A stretch of 7,888 bases of DNA from Nitrososphaeraceae archaeon (GTDB lineage Archaea > Thermoproteota > Nitrososphaeria > Nitrososphaerales > Nitrososphaeraceae): positions 1 to 7,888 of the forward strand of contig JAICHH010000078.1 of the NCBI GenBank assembly GCA_025922715.1, given 5' to 3'. Below the pieces are notes generated by a model, which did no database searches, was not told the DNA's origin, and saw nothing but the letters and a program-made list of their open reading frames with translations. The position numbers were made by a program, and so were the translations under genes. Positions 1 through 5,904 of the stretch are shown here, piece after piece; the first letter of the stretch is position 1; every line of letters begins with the position of its first letter.

Positions 1-1098
1 AACTTGTAAGTCTCCTTTCAAATCATCATATGCTATTAATTGTGTGAGCCTTACTTTCTCTTCTTCTTTTTCCATTCCATTTTTCCCTATTTTTGCTAAC
101 TTTATTTCTCCTCTATTTTCTCGCATCTCTGGAGGAATCCAATGTAGGCCCAATACTTGATACACTTCCTCTTCAGTCGCGCCAGCGACTCTATGGTTCT
201 GTTTGTCAAAAACTCCCCACTCATTGAGACGAAGACCTTTAGATATGGCTATCTTTCTCATAGCTACTCCATGTTCTTTACTCCCGGTAAAGTATTGCAT
301 CGCTGCGCCAAAACTCTCTTCAGGTACAACAAGTAAATCTGCATCAATCCCATTATTTAGTTTGACAAATGCTTTAGATAATCCTCTTCCGCTTACCTCC
401 TTAACTTCTGGCATATTTACAAAATAATCAATTACATTATCTCCATCTTTTTCAGACATAATTGACACCAAAAAATCAATATCTCCTATAGTTTCCTTCA
501 TTCGTCTAAATGAACCGACAGCTACTGCTTGTTTTACTCCAGTATTTCCTGAAAGCCGTTCCTCTATTCGCCTTACCAAAGGATAGACCTCACCAATTAA
601 TCGTCGTCCTCCACCTTTTCTAAAAAACTGAATCTTCTTTAGAATTAATTCTTCCTTCTTTTGAGAAAATCCAGGAACACTTCTAATCTTGCCTTCTAAC
701 GCAGCCTTTTCCAAATCAGAGATATTTTTGATCCCTAGATTACCATACAGCGTCTTTATTGTTTTTGGACCAATACCTTCCAAACCGAAAAATTGGCTGA
801 CATCTACTGGCAACCTCTCTTTTAGTTCATCATAATAATGTATCTTTCCTGTTGTAATATACTCTTCAAGTTTTGTAGCAATAGCCTTTCCAATTGAGGG
901 TATTTTTAGCAATCCTTTTAGTTTTTCTTTTTTGTATATATCACCTATATCGGAAGATAAATTTTGTATTTCATCTGCAGCCCTATTATATGATCTAATT
1001 TTAAAGATAGTATTAGGTTCGCTTTTCTTCTCTTCTACTGTCTGCAAAATAAATGCTATTTCTCGAAAGATTTTGGCAACTTCAGAATTCTTGCTCAT
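1..1098 (-). CDS. polX: Family X DNA polymerase (PolX), 3' end outside the window
   Basis: Repair-type DNA polymerase that fills short gaps; PolX of this kind usually carries a C-terminal PHP 3'-5' exonuclease. The 366 visible codons run from ATG at 1098 to the window edge without a stop. Residues 1-90 form the 8-kDa-like domain with a helix-hairpin-helix around 65-75 (IPSIGKAIA); further HhH segments lie at 105-117 (LEGIGPKTIK) and 141-150. The polymerase core shows GSFRR (195-199), GDID (205-208, catalytic Asp206 and Asp208), a third acidic residue in DADLL (Asp254) and YFTGS (269-273), the nucleotide-pocket motif. The last residues, DDLKGDLQV (358-366), are the typical start of the PHP domain, so about 200 residues should lie beyond position 1. 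No in-frame ATG lies upstream before a stop, which fixes the start. Family assignment is very sure; PHP presence is inferred. Confidence 0.96.
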   Translation of the reverse strand, partial: MSKNSEVAKIFREIAFILQTVEEKKSEPNTIFKIRSYNRAADEIQNLSSDIGDIYKKEKLKGLLKIPSIGKAIATKLEEYITTGKIHYYDELKERLPVDVSQFFGLEGIGPKTIKTLYGNLGIKNISDLEKAALEGKIRSVPGFSQKKEELILKKIQFFRKGGGRRLIGEVYPLVRRIEERLSGNTGVKQAVAVGSFRRMKETIGDIDFLVSIMSEKDGDNVIDYFVNMPEVKEVSGRGLSKAFVKLNNGIDADLLVVPEESFGAAMQYFTGSKEHGVAMRKIAISKGLRLNEWGVFDKQNHRVAGATEEEVYQVLGLHWIPPEMRENRGEIKLAKIGKNGMEKEEEKVRLTQLIAYDDLKGDLQV

Positions 1099-1476
1099 TG
1101 CTACATTTTCTCTATGTAGTACTACTAGACTTAAACCAAGCGATTTGACTAAACATTGAAATTGTAATTAAATCGTACTATAAATAGCATCTGAAAGAAA
1201 GTATTTTATTCTTACAAGATAATCATCATTTTATATTGTTATCCAGTATTTATCTGGGCATCTTCACTATTTTTTATTTTTGTATCTAAAATGAAATAAT
1301 TTGGTTTTCGTTTTTTACTAAAGAAAAAGAAATTGATGGTCCAAGAAATTTATTATAAGCTATAATGTATTTCAGGTTATTGTTTTGACATCTTTCCGAA
1401 GTACAATTCTTTTCATAATTCAAAGAATTGCAATAATAATTGCTTATTTTCTGAATTGAGAACATCTGTTTCAATA
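1099..1476. other. Intergenic region without a supported gene
   Basis: About 380 bases upstream of polX. A minus-strand frame at 1286-1465 (ATG) gives about 59 residues rich in Asn, Lys, Ser and Ile with no recognisable domain. It looks like AT-rich chance translation. Apart from a possible polX TATA box I see no RNA gene, repeat or terminator here. Confidence 0.5.
1179..1186 (-). promoter_or_regulatory. Possible TATA box for polX
   Basis: On the minus strand this reads CTATTTATAG, an archaeal TATA-like element about 80 nt before the polX ATG. It would give a 5' leader of some 50-60 nt, longer than usual for archaea. The assignment is tentative. Confidence 0.3.
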
Positions 1477-1584
1477 TTATAATTGTTGTAGATAGCTTAA
1501 TTGTCGTCTTTCTTGAGCTTCCTCTTTTCTATGTTTATTGTATTTATAAAATATGTATATGAACCCAAATAATAACTGCCCCAG
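1477..1584 (-). CDS. Possible small single-span membrane protein (non-ATG start)
   Basis: Unrecognised. A frame open from a stop at 1597-1599 to TAA at 1477-1479 encodes a hydrophobic stretch (QLLFGFIYIFYKY) followed by a charged, Gln/Arg-rich tail (HRKEEAQERRQ). This is the plan of a small membrane-anchored protein. There is no ATG, GTG or TTG; the only start-like codon is CTG at 1584, giving 35 residues. A second minus-strand frame over the same DNA also reads fairly cleanly, so the choice of frame is uncertain. It could be a decayed gene or a chance ORF. Confidence 0.27.
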   Translation of the reverse strand: MGQLLFGFIYIFYKYNKHRKEEAQERRQLSYLQQL

Positions 1585-1678
1585 TCGGGAGTTGTATTAA
1601 CACGATTTCAATGTTCATTTGCTAATTTGTCGGATAAAGTAATTATGCTTTCTGAAAGGTTAGATCCACTGAAAAGAT

Positions 1679-1711
1679 AAAAAAATTTTAATTTTTGTAA
1701 AAAATAAAAGA
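1679..1711 (-). terminator. Archaeal poly-T terminator after the secreted-protein gene
   Basis: Directly behind the stop codon at 1718-1720 the minus strand carries two T-runs, T6 (1704-1699) and T7 (1685-1679), with T-rich sequence between. Such U-tracts are the usual intrinsic termination signal in archaea. A small AAAATT/AATTTT symmetry lies between the runs, but no GC-rich stem is seen. Confidence 0.55.
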
Positions 1712-1717
1712 TGGGTA

Positions 1718-2038
1718 TTACTTTGCTAAATCTTGTAATCCTTTGCCAAGAGTTTCAGCGAGACCCTTTGCACCTTCAGTGATATTTTCTCCTAGGTTCT
1801 TTGCGCCTTCACTTATATTGGATCCAATCTGGCTGGTGTTTCCTTGAATTGCTTCACCAGTTTTATTTGCAGATTGGCCAACATTCTGTGCTGCTTGATT
1901 TGCTGAGTCACTAGCATTATTCATTGATTGATTCATACTTTGTGCTTGTGCAAATGCTGAATTAGTTACTAGAGAAGAGATAAATATAGTAGCAATGAAT
2001 ATTGCTGTTGCTGTTGTTGATGATTGAATCATTACCAT
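1718..2038 (-). CDS. Secreted LEA-like protein with 11-residue repeats
   Basis: I recognise no named family. From ATG at 2038 it has 106 residues. Residues 1-30 are a Sec signal peptide: a polar start, a hydrophobic core (ATAIFIATIFISSLV) and an AFA-QA cleavage site after 30. The mature part has no cysteine or aromatic residue and is rich in Ala, Gly, Asn, Ser and Gln. From about 53 to 106 it follows an 11-residue period: units begin V53, I64, I75, I86 and L97, clearest in ISEGAKNLGEN and ITEGAKGLAET. This period suggests a LEA-type amphipathic or disordered protein. Six N-X-S/T sequons (N36, N41, N58, N67, N74, N85) suggest surface N-glycosylation. Its ATG shares one base with the TGA of the upstream 54-residue gene, so translation is probably coupled; an in-frame TTG at 2041 is an alternative start. 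A stress or cell-surface role is inference. Confidence 0.85.
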   Translation of the reverse strand: MVMIQSSTTATAIFIATIFISSLVTNSAFAQAQSMNQSMNNASDSANQAAQNVGQSANKTGEAIQGNTSQIGSNISEGAKNLGENITEGAKGLAETLGKGLQDLAK

Positions 2039-2202
2039 CAATCAACTACTCTTTCTTTTGCTTTTTCTGCTTCGTATTCTGCATCGATGTCTCTATCTGG
2101 ATCTTCAACCTTTTTACCTAATGCTCTTGCTCCTGCCTTTATTTTATCATCTAATCCAACATCTTCATCTGTCTCAATTTTTATGTCTTTATCATTTTCC
2201 AT
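2038..2202 (-). CDS. Small charged protein, 54 residues, first gene of a coupled pair
   Basis: Unrecognised. ATG at 2202 to TGA at 2040-2038. The protein is highly charged: an acidic start (MENDKDIKIETDEDVGLDD), a basic middle (KIKAGARALGKK) and an acidic/basic helix-prone end (DPDRDIDAEYEAEKAKER). There is no cysteine, signal peptide or membrane segment, so it is probably cytoplasmic. The layout loosely recalls small CsbD-like general stress proteins, but I cannot claim homology. The frame is supported by its smooth composition, by the one-base TGATG overlap with the next gene, and by a TATA box at exactly leaderless distance. Confidence 0.75.
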   Translation of the reverse strand: MENDKDIKIETDEDVGLDDKIKAGARALGKKVEDPDRDIDAEYEAEKAKERVVD

Positions 2203-2220
2203 TGTAATTGTTGTTATACA

Positions 2221-2233
2221 TTATAATTTATAT
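2221..2233 (-). promoter_or_regulatory. TATA box for the coupled pair, leaderless spacing
   Basis: The minus strand reads ATATAAATTATAA, centred about 26 nt before the ATG at 2202. In archaea transcription starts about 25 nt after the TATA box, so the mRNA would begin at or next to the start codon. No Shine-Dalgarno sequence is seen, which fits a leaderless transcript. Confidence 0.6.
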
Positions 2234-2430
2234 CAATTAGATAATAATTTTATGTATCATTAATACTCATGATATCTAAAATATTTATTATAGGATTCAC
2301 TGATATGTGTAAATCTGTGAATTTAGAAAGCATTAATATGATAAATATACTTGATGAATAATTTTATTTTTATTTGATTATATTATTAAAGTTTAATATC
2401 TATTTTCACTAAAATATTACTCACACCTAT

Positions 2431-2595
2431 ATGAGTGATCGTTTTGATAATAATGAATGGAGAAACAATTCTGAGAAAGGATTAGTTTGTGGTATAATGC
2501 TATGTCGTAACACACGAATAAAATAATGCCCTAGATGTTTACTTCATTATTGCTCTGAACATGTAAAATCACATTTTCATCCAGCAGCAGATTAA
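2431..2595 (+). pseudogene. Small Cys/His zinc-finger protein gene interrupted by an in-frame TAA
   Basis: The frame starts at ATG 2431, meets TAA at 2524-2526, then continues cleanly for 22 codons to TAA at 2593-2595. Before the stop it ends GLVCGIMLCRNTRIK (31 residues in all). After it come CPRC, HYC, H and FHPAAD, so the spaced metal ligands fall on both sides: C20 and C25 before; CPRC, C, H, H and H after. The combined 53 residues are a typical short archaeal treble-clef or AN1-like zinc finger. A single C-to-T change in a Gln codon (CAA) would create this stop. The first product alone keeps only two ligands and should not fold. Read-through is conceivable, but TAA is the least likely codon for it. 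Confidence 0.72.
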
Positions 2596-2797
2596 TCCGA
2601 GACATATGACAATTTAATAATGAAAGCCATAACCTACTACTATTATTGTGGCATAAAATCCATATTCAAATTCTTGGTCCTTTACGATGTTATTCAGAGA
2701 TTACTAGCAATAACAATAAGCTCAAATAATATTTAAGAATTTAAAATTTAAAAAATTGATAGGTCGAGAATATATATCTTTTAATTGTTATTTGTTA

Positions 2798-2987
2798 TTA
2801 ATCTTTCTTTCTGCCACCGCCACTAGATGCTTTTTTACCTTCACGTGCGACCCGTTCTCTTGTTTCCTGGTCTGCTGCTGCTAATCCCCGTTCATCATGT
2901 AGTGCTTTACCACCCTCACTTGTTACTCTTTTTCTTGTCTTCTCATCTGCTGAGGCTAATCCTCTATTACTACTAATTGTTCTACAT
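2798..2987 (-). pseudogene. KGG/GsiB-repeat stress protein with a disrupted start
   Basis: The frame ending at TAA 2800-2798 encodes two copies of a 25-residue motif, RGLASADEKTRKRVTSEGGKA and RGLAAADQETRERVAREGKKA, followed by a Gly/Lys tail. This is the general-stress KGG/GsiB motif: hydrophilic, disordered, desiccation-type proteins. The readable frame from the AGA at 2983 gives 61 residues and has no ATG, GTG or TTG before an upstream stop. An ATG lies at 2987-2985, but a single T at 2984 separates it from the frame, so it reads ATG TAG. Removing that T gives MRTISSNRGLA, a natural N-terminus. I infer a one-base insertion, or a sequencing error, in an otherwise healthy gene. A non-canonical ATA or ATT start is the alternative. 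Confidence 0.7.
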
Positions 2988-3014
2988 ATAGTTACATAGT
3001 TAATAATTCTTAGA

Positions 3015-3029
3015 GATAAATTTTTTTAT
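3015..3029 (-). promoter_or_regulatory. Possible TATA box of the KGG-repeat gene
   Basis: The minus strand reads TAAAAAAATTTATC, an AT-rich box about 30-40 nt before the ATG at 2987. It would give a leader of only a few bases and is consistent with a gene that was recently expressed. Confidence 0.3.
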
Positions 3030-3139
3030 TGTCATAGGTTGAATAAAACATTCTTCTCTTATTTTGCCAAGACAATAAAAGCGGTGAGTATCGATATTAT
3101 ATTTTATCTGTGTCTATTGTTCCTTACACATCTACTTCT

Positions 3140-3283
3140 CTACGCTTGATCATATACTAAGCCAGTTTCAACATCACACAGAAGGTAACAAAAAGGTGGT
3201 TCATCTTCAGGATATACCTTAATGAAACACTTTACTTATCTAGGAATATTATCTTTTTTTAAATGAGGTTTCTTTCCCTTTTC
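3140..3283 (-). pseudogene. Relic of a small unrecognised gene
   Basis: A minus-strand frame ending at TAG 3142-3140 reads VKCFIKVYPEDEPPF then CYLLCDVETGLVYDQA. This composition (Pro, Cys, Glu, Asp, Tyr) is hard to get from AT-rich non-coding DNA. It has no start codon. Immediately upstream, TAA at 3238-3236 is followed back by 15 more sensible codons, GKKPHLKKDNIPR, to another stop at 3286-3284. The simplest reading is a small soluble protein of at least 47 residues carrying a nonsense mutation and missing its start. Two cysteines four apart might bind metal. The family is unknown to me, and the upstream half is less certain than the downstream half. Confidence 0.4.
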
Positions 3284-3474
3284 TTACTAAATTAAATTCT
3301 GGAACTTATTATTAGGCCATTTCTTCAATTATATCTTATTCTTTTTTACTTTTAAATATGTACGTAAAATGGTTAATGGCTGAAATTTAAAAGTTAACCT
3401 AAATAGGACTACACACGTATCTTTCTATAGAATCCTGTTTATTTTATTTTAAAACAGTAACATATACAATTTCA

Positions 3475-3942
3475 TTATTTTACTACTAAAACTGGGCAGT
3501 GAGCATAGGTTACAATATCTGATGCGACGCTTCCCAATAACATTCTTTTAAAACCTCTTCTACCTCGATTTCCAACTACTATTAAATTAACATTCTCACT
3601 TTCAGCATGGTTTATTATTATAAAACTTACTTTTAATGTAGGATCATCGAGAATGTACGATTTAAATTTAATATTTTCATCTTTCTGTTGAATTAATTTT
3701 TCAATATTGCTTAGCCACTCCTTAGCTTGTTTCCTTTTTCCTTCATGCTCTTCTAATCCAAAGGTAGGTGCTGTTAGAAAGGTTGATAGATTAAGTTCTA
3801 TGACTGTAACTACAATCAATTGTACATTTGTTTTTTGATTAATTGCTATATTGTCTATGGCATATTCTGCTGCTTTCATAGATTTCTCTGAACCGTCAAT
3901 TGCTATCAATATTTTGAAAAATGTGTTGTTATCAGTAGACAT
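3475..3942 (-). CDS. Universal stress protein, UspA family, ATP-binding type
   Basis: A single UspA domain of 155 residues, the normal length for the family; such proteins are cytoplasmic dimers that bind ATP and respond to stress or energy state. The first strand and loop are FKILIAIDGSEKS (residues 9-21) with the conserved Asp16. The C-terminal ATP signature is complete: VVGNRGRRGF...LLGSVA gives G124-x2-G127-x9-G137-S138. The end, CPVLVVK, is typical. No signal peptide or membrane segment is present. It starts at ATG 3942, with a TATA-like box upstream that overlaps the end of a small ORF. The UspA call is sure; which stress it serves cannot be read from the sequence. Confidence 0.95.
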   Translation of the reverse strand: MSTDNNTFFKILIAIDGSEKSMKAAEYAIDNIAINQKTNVQLIVVTVIELNLSTFLTAPTFGLEEHEGKRKQAKEWLSNIEKLIQQKDENIKFKSYILDDPTLKVSFIIINHAESENVNLIVVGNRGRRGFKRMLLGSVASDIVTYAHCPVLVVK

Positions 3943-3969
3943 ATTTAGCTCAGTTATCGATATGCAAAA

Positions 3970-4107
3970 TCATTGGTATATATTGTTTTCCTTAATACAT
4001 ATCAACATATTCTTGGTGTATAGCTGTTCATTTGCTATTTTAGATAATATTTCATCAACTGCAACACCAAAAATGTTTTCTATTGTTATGATACCACTTA
4101 AAAACAA
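3970..4107 (-). CDS. Possible small protein upstream of UspA, TTG start
   Basis: Unrecognised. The frame ending at TGA 3972-3970 reads SGIITIENIFGVAVDEILS then KIANEQLYTKNML and ICIKENNIYQ. It is a mixed, protein-like sequence with alternating hydrophobic residues and a plausible helix. No ATG precedes the readable part; TTG at 4107 gives 45 residues, and the frame is open only two codons further, to a stop. It lies 27 nt before the UspA start on the same strand, so co-transcription is possible. It may instead be the end of a longer decayed gene. Confidence 0.4.
   Translation of the reverse strand: MFLSGIITIENIFGVAVDEILSKIANEQLYTKNMLICIKENNIYQ
3977..3984 (-). promoter_or_regulatory. TATA box of the UspA gene
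   Basis: The minus strand reads AATATATA, centred about 38 nt before the ATG at 3942, giving a predicted leader of about 12 nt. It lies inside the last codons of the small ORF at 3970-4107. Confidence 0.4.
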
Positions 4108-4156
4108 TAATTTAAATTATAATATAGTATTTGAATTCAACTATATTTATCAAGTT

Positions 4157-4504
4157 CTACTTAATTTTCCTTTTAATTGTTTTCCAATTTTCTATATTTA
4201 AAAATATTATCTCTTTTTCTAATCTCACCCTTGTATTTCTATATTTTTTTTCTAGCATTCCATTTTTTTTACTAATTTCTTCATAAACTTTTTGAAGATC
4301 CTGGTGATCTTCAATTAAATTATTACATAAATTGATACAGTCAATTGAAATTTTATAATACTTATTTTCAATTTGAGTATTTGAAGAGTCTATCTTTTCT
4401 TCATTTTCTTGTTTTTGAAAAGCTAGCCAATTAAGAATAACCTCATTAATTGCAAATTGTTTTTTATCATTGTAATTATTGTTAAAAAGTTTTTTATTTA
4501 TCAT
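4157..4504 (-). CDS. Hypothetical helical, coiled-coil-like protein
   Basis: Unrecognised, 115 residues, ATG at 4504. It is rich in Lys, Asn, Glu and Ile. Residues 60-115 look like one long charged helix (LIEDHQDLQKVYEEISKK...LEKKYRNTRVRLEKE) with leucine/isoleucine spacing of a coiled coil. Cys56 and Cys60 sit four apart but no metal site is evident. There is no signal peptide or membrane segment. A well-placed TATA box at leaderless distance supports expression. The lineage-specific look and lack of any catalytic motif suggest a structural or partner-binding role, but that is inference. Confidence 0.6.
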   Translation of the reverse strand: MINKKLFNNNYNDKKQFAINEVILNWLAFQKQENEEKIDSSNTQIENKYYKISIDCINLCNNLIEDHQDLQKVYEEISKKNGMLEKKYRNTRVRLEKEIIFLNIENWKTIKRKIK

Positions 4505-4527
4505 ACTGTATTATTTTCCTATAGCAT

Positions 4528-4535
4528 ATTATATA
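4528..4535 (-). promoter_or_regulatory. TATA box at leaderless spacing
   Basis: The minus strand reads TATATAAT, centred about 27 nt before the ATG at 4504, so the transcript would start at or near the start codon. It overlaps the stop codon of the small ORF at 4529-4666. Confidence 0.5.
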
Positions 4536-4666
4536 GATTTTAAAAATATTCTGATTTTACAGTACCTATTAAATAAAAAAAATTCAATATATTCGTTAAG
4601 TATTGAATGAAATTCACCATTTGATTGCTGGTATATTTTATATTGTTCATAATCATATTTGATCAT
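4529..4666 (-). CDS. Possible small hypothetical protein, 45 residues
   Basis: Unrecognised. ATG at 4666 to TAA at 4531-4529. The sequence has a Tyr/Gln-rich start (MIKYDYEQYKIYQQSNGEF), a short amphipathic segment (HSILNEYIEFFLF) and a basic end (NRYCKIRIFLKSI). It ends 24 nt before the coiled-coil gene on the same strand. The composition is only modestly better than chance for such AT-rich DNA, so this may not be a gene. Confidence 0.35.
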   Translation of the reverse strand: MIKYDYEQYKIYQQSNGEFHSILNEYIEFFLFNRYCKIRIFLKSI

Positions 4667-4749
4667 TTTTATTAATAACTCAATTCATTTTTATTGTTAT
4701 ATTCGTTCTAATAAGATGTATACCATCTTGTTCTATTGCAATTATTATT

Positions 4750-4893
4750 TTACTTTTTTAGATTATTTACTTCCAATTCATTTGTTAAGTTTTGGAATTC
4801 CTTCCTTCTATCACTGAAGAATTGAAATACTAAGGCTGCTGCTGTTAAAGTTAAACCTGCAACAATTCCTATAGTAAATAATTCACAACCCAA
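4750..4893 (-). CDS. Small single-span membrane protein, TTG start
   Basis: Unrecognised, 47 residues. TTG at 4893 gives MGCELFTIG; there is no ATG, and a stop lies two codons upstream. Residues 5-26 form one clean transmembrane helix (LFTIGIVAGLTLTAAALVF), then FSDRRKEFQNLTNELE makes a charged amphipathic tail. By the positive-inside rule the C-terminus is cytoplasmic. Helix-breaking residues are absent, and the Ala/Gly/Thr content is unlike AT-driven chance hydrophobicity, so I think it is real. Small proteins of this plan often sit with a larger membrane partner, but none is in view. Confidence 0.55.
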   Translation of the reverse strand: MGCELFTIGIVAGLTLTAAALVFQFFSDRRKEFQNLTNELEVNNLKK

Positions 4894-5241
4894 TTTCTAT
4901 CTAATATATTTACAACATTCTACTATTTTAATTTATTTGGAAAACGATTTAACTGATTATAATATAATATATGATTAATATCTAGGCGATAGATAATAAT
5001 GGCTTTCGTAATAAAATAAAAAAAAGTATTATCATTATTTAGATCATTAATGGAGTTTAAGATTGTATTAGAAAGTACAATTACTATTATTATTATTATG
5101 AAATAAATTAAATAATGCTTTGTTTTGGAGGATATACTCTTTAGTTGACTCCTGTTTAAATCTCATAACTTTCAATAATATAATAAGTATTGAGAAAATA
5201 TATAGACAGCACAATTAAACACATTTGCGAGACAATAAAAA
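4894..5241. other. Intergenic region with a short ATT microsatellite
   Basis: About 350 bases without a supported gene. It holds an (ATT)n run at about 5081-5099. On the minus strand a start-less frame reads as an Ile run followed by Asn-rich sequence, which I regard as chance. TATA-like AT stretches, for example around 5194-5203, could have driven the methyltransferase relic that follows. Confidence 0.5.
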
Positions 5242-5810
5242 ATAACCAATAAGAATAGAATAATCGATGATCATAGCAATTGGCTAACAGCTTCAAGAGT
5301 AGTAGATTATTTAAATCGTGTAGATAAAATCCCTCATAGATCAGAAGGAGAACTTTTATTATGCGAATTCATATCAAAAAAAACAAGAATTTTCTCCTCA
5401 TATGCTTAATGAATTTAGAAGAGAATTTCTGAATGATGACACAATTAAGATTATAGAACATGACTTAACTTATCCTCTTCCAACGAATTTAGGAAAATTT
5501 GATGCTATTATTTCTAGTTTCGCAATACATCATTTAATGTATAATCGTAAAAGAGACCTTTACTCAGAATTATTTTCTATGCTAAAACCAGGAGGTATTT
5601 TCTGCAATCTTGATCATATTTCTTCAGAATCAAAAACTAAATCAATATTTCAGAAAAGTAATGGAACGAAGGCCTATAGACAAAGAACATGATAAAAGAT
5701 AAACTAAAATTAATATTCAATTGGAATGGTTATTGGAGATAGGATTTGTAGATGTAGATTGCTATTGGAGATGGTTAGAATTTGCATTGTTGATAGGATT
5801 CAAACCCTAG
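5242..5810 (+). pseudogene. Class I SAM-dependent methyltransferase, multiply broken
   Basis: Three frames together give one methyltransferase. Frame A (5242-5391) has DDHSNWLTASRVVDYL, then IPHRSEGELLLCEFIS and KKTRI, the N-terminal region. Frame B (5393-about 5650) has SPHMLNEFRREF, IKIIEHDL, FDAIISSFAIHHL and LKPGGIFCNLDHI, the core after motif I. Frame C (about 5649-5810) has RKVMERRPIDKEHDKR, a TAA at 5700-5702, then LEWLLEIGFVDVDCYWRWLE and FALLIGFKP. Between TRI and SPHML the whole motif I block (the LDLGxGxG strand-loop and the acidic GLD strand), some 25 codons, is absent; without it SAM cannot bind. A second frameshift and a nonsense codon follow, and the presumed start reads ATA (MTNKNRIID if it were ATG). 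An ATG at 5402 gives a 96-residue ORF that is only the middle of the fold. Confidence 0.85.
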
Positions 5811-5904
5811 ACTTGATTAGTAGTAATAATGTATTTAGGTCATAACTTTCTCTTCAATTGGTAGTAATTCCAGTTTATATATTTAATCGAATATGATAGT
5901 CTTA

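Noticed and set aside
203..427. Plus-strand ORF of 74 residues
   Set aside because: Lies wholly within the polX gene on the other strand; the translation shows no domain.
932..1159. Plus-strand ORF of 75 residues
   Set aside because: Mostly antisense to the polX N-terminal domain, which is clearly the coding frame.
1286..1474. Minus-strand ORF of 62 residues (TTG) or 59 (ATG at 1465)
   Set aside because: Low-complexity Asn/Lys/Ser/Ile composition, no motif, no well-placed promoter; typical AT-rich chance ORF.
1555..1600. Possible tRNA or structured RNA around the GC-richer patch CCCCAGTCGGGAG
   Set aside because: No cloverleaf, no T-loop consensus and no paired acceptor stem could be found.
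2024..2263. Plus-strand ORF of 79 residues
   Set aside because: Antisense to the 54-residue gene and its promoter; serine-rich translation is the mirror of the charged protein.
2596..2797. Overlapping short frames on both strands, including a start-less minus-strand piece reading IVKDQEFEYGFYATIIVVGYGF
   Set aside because: Intriguing composition but only 26 codons, no start, and an equally open plus-strand frame; not enough to call a gene.
3851..4201. Plus-strand ORF of 116 residues
   Set aside because: Its start is antisense to UspA, and the rest is hydrophobic AT-driven sequence with no domain.
4979..5160. Minus-strand start-less frame with an Ile run
   Set aside because: The Ile stretch is simply the (ATT)n microsatellite read in frame; no start and no conserved-looking residues.
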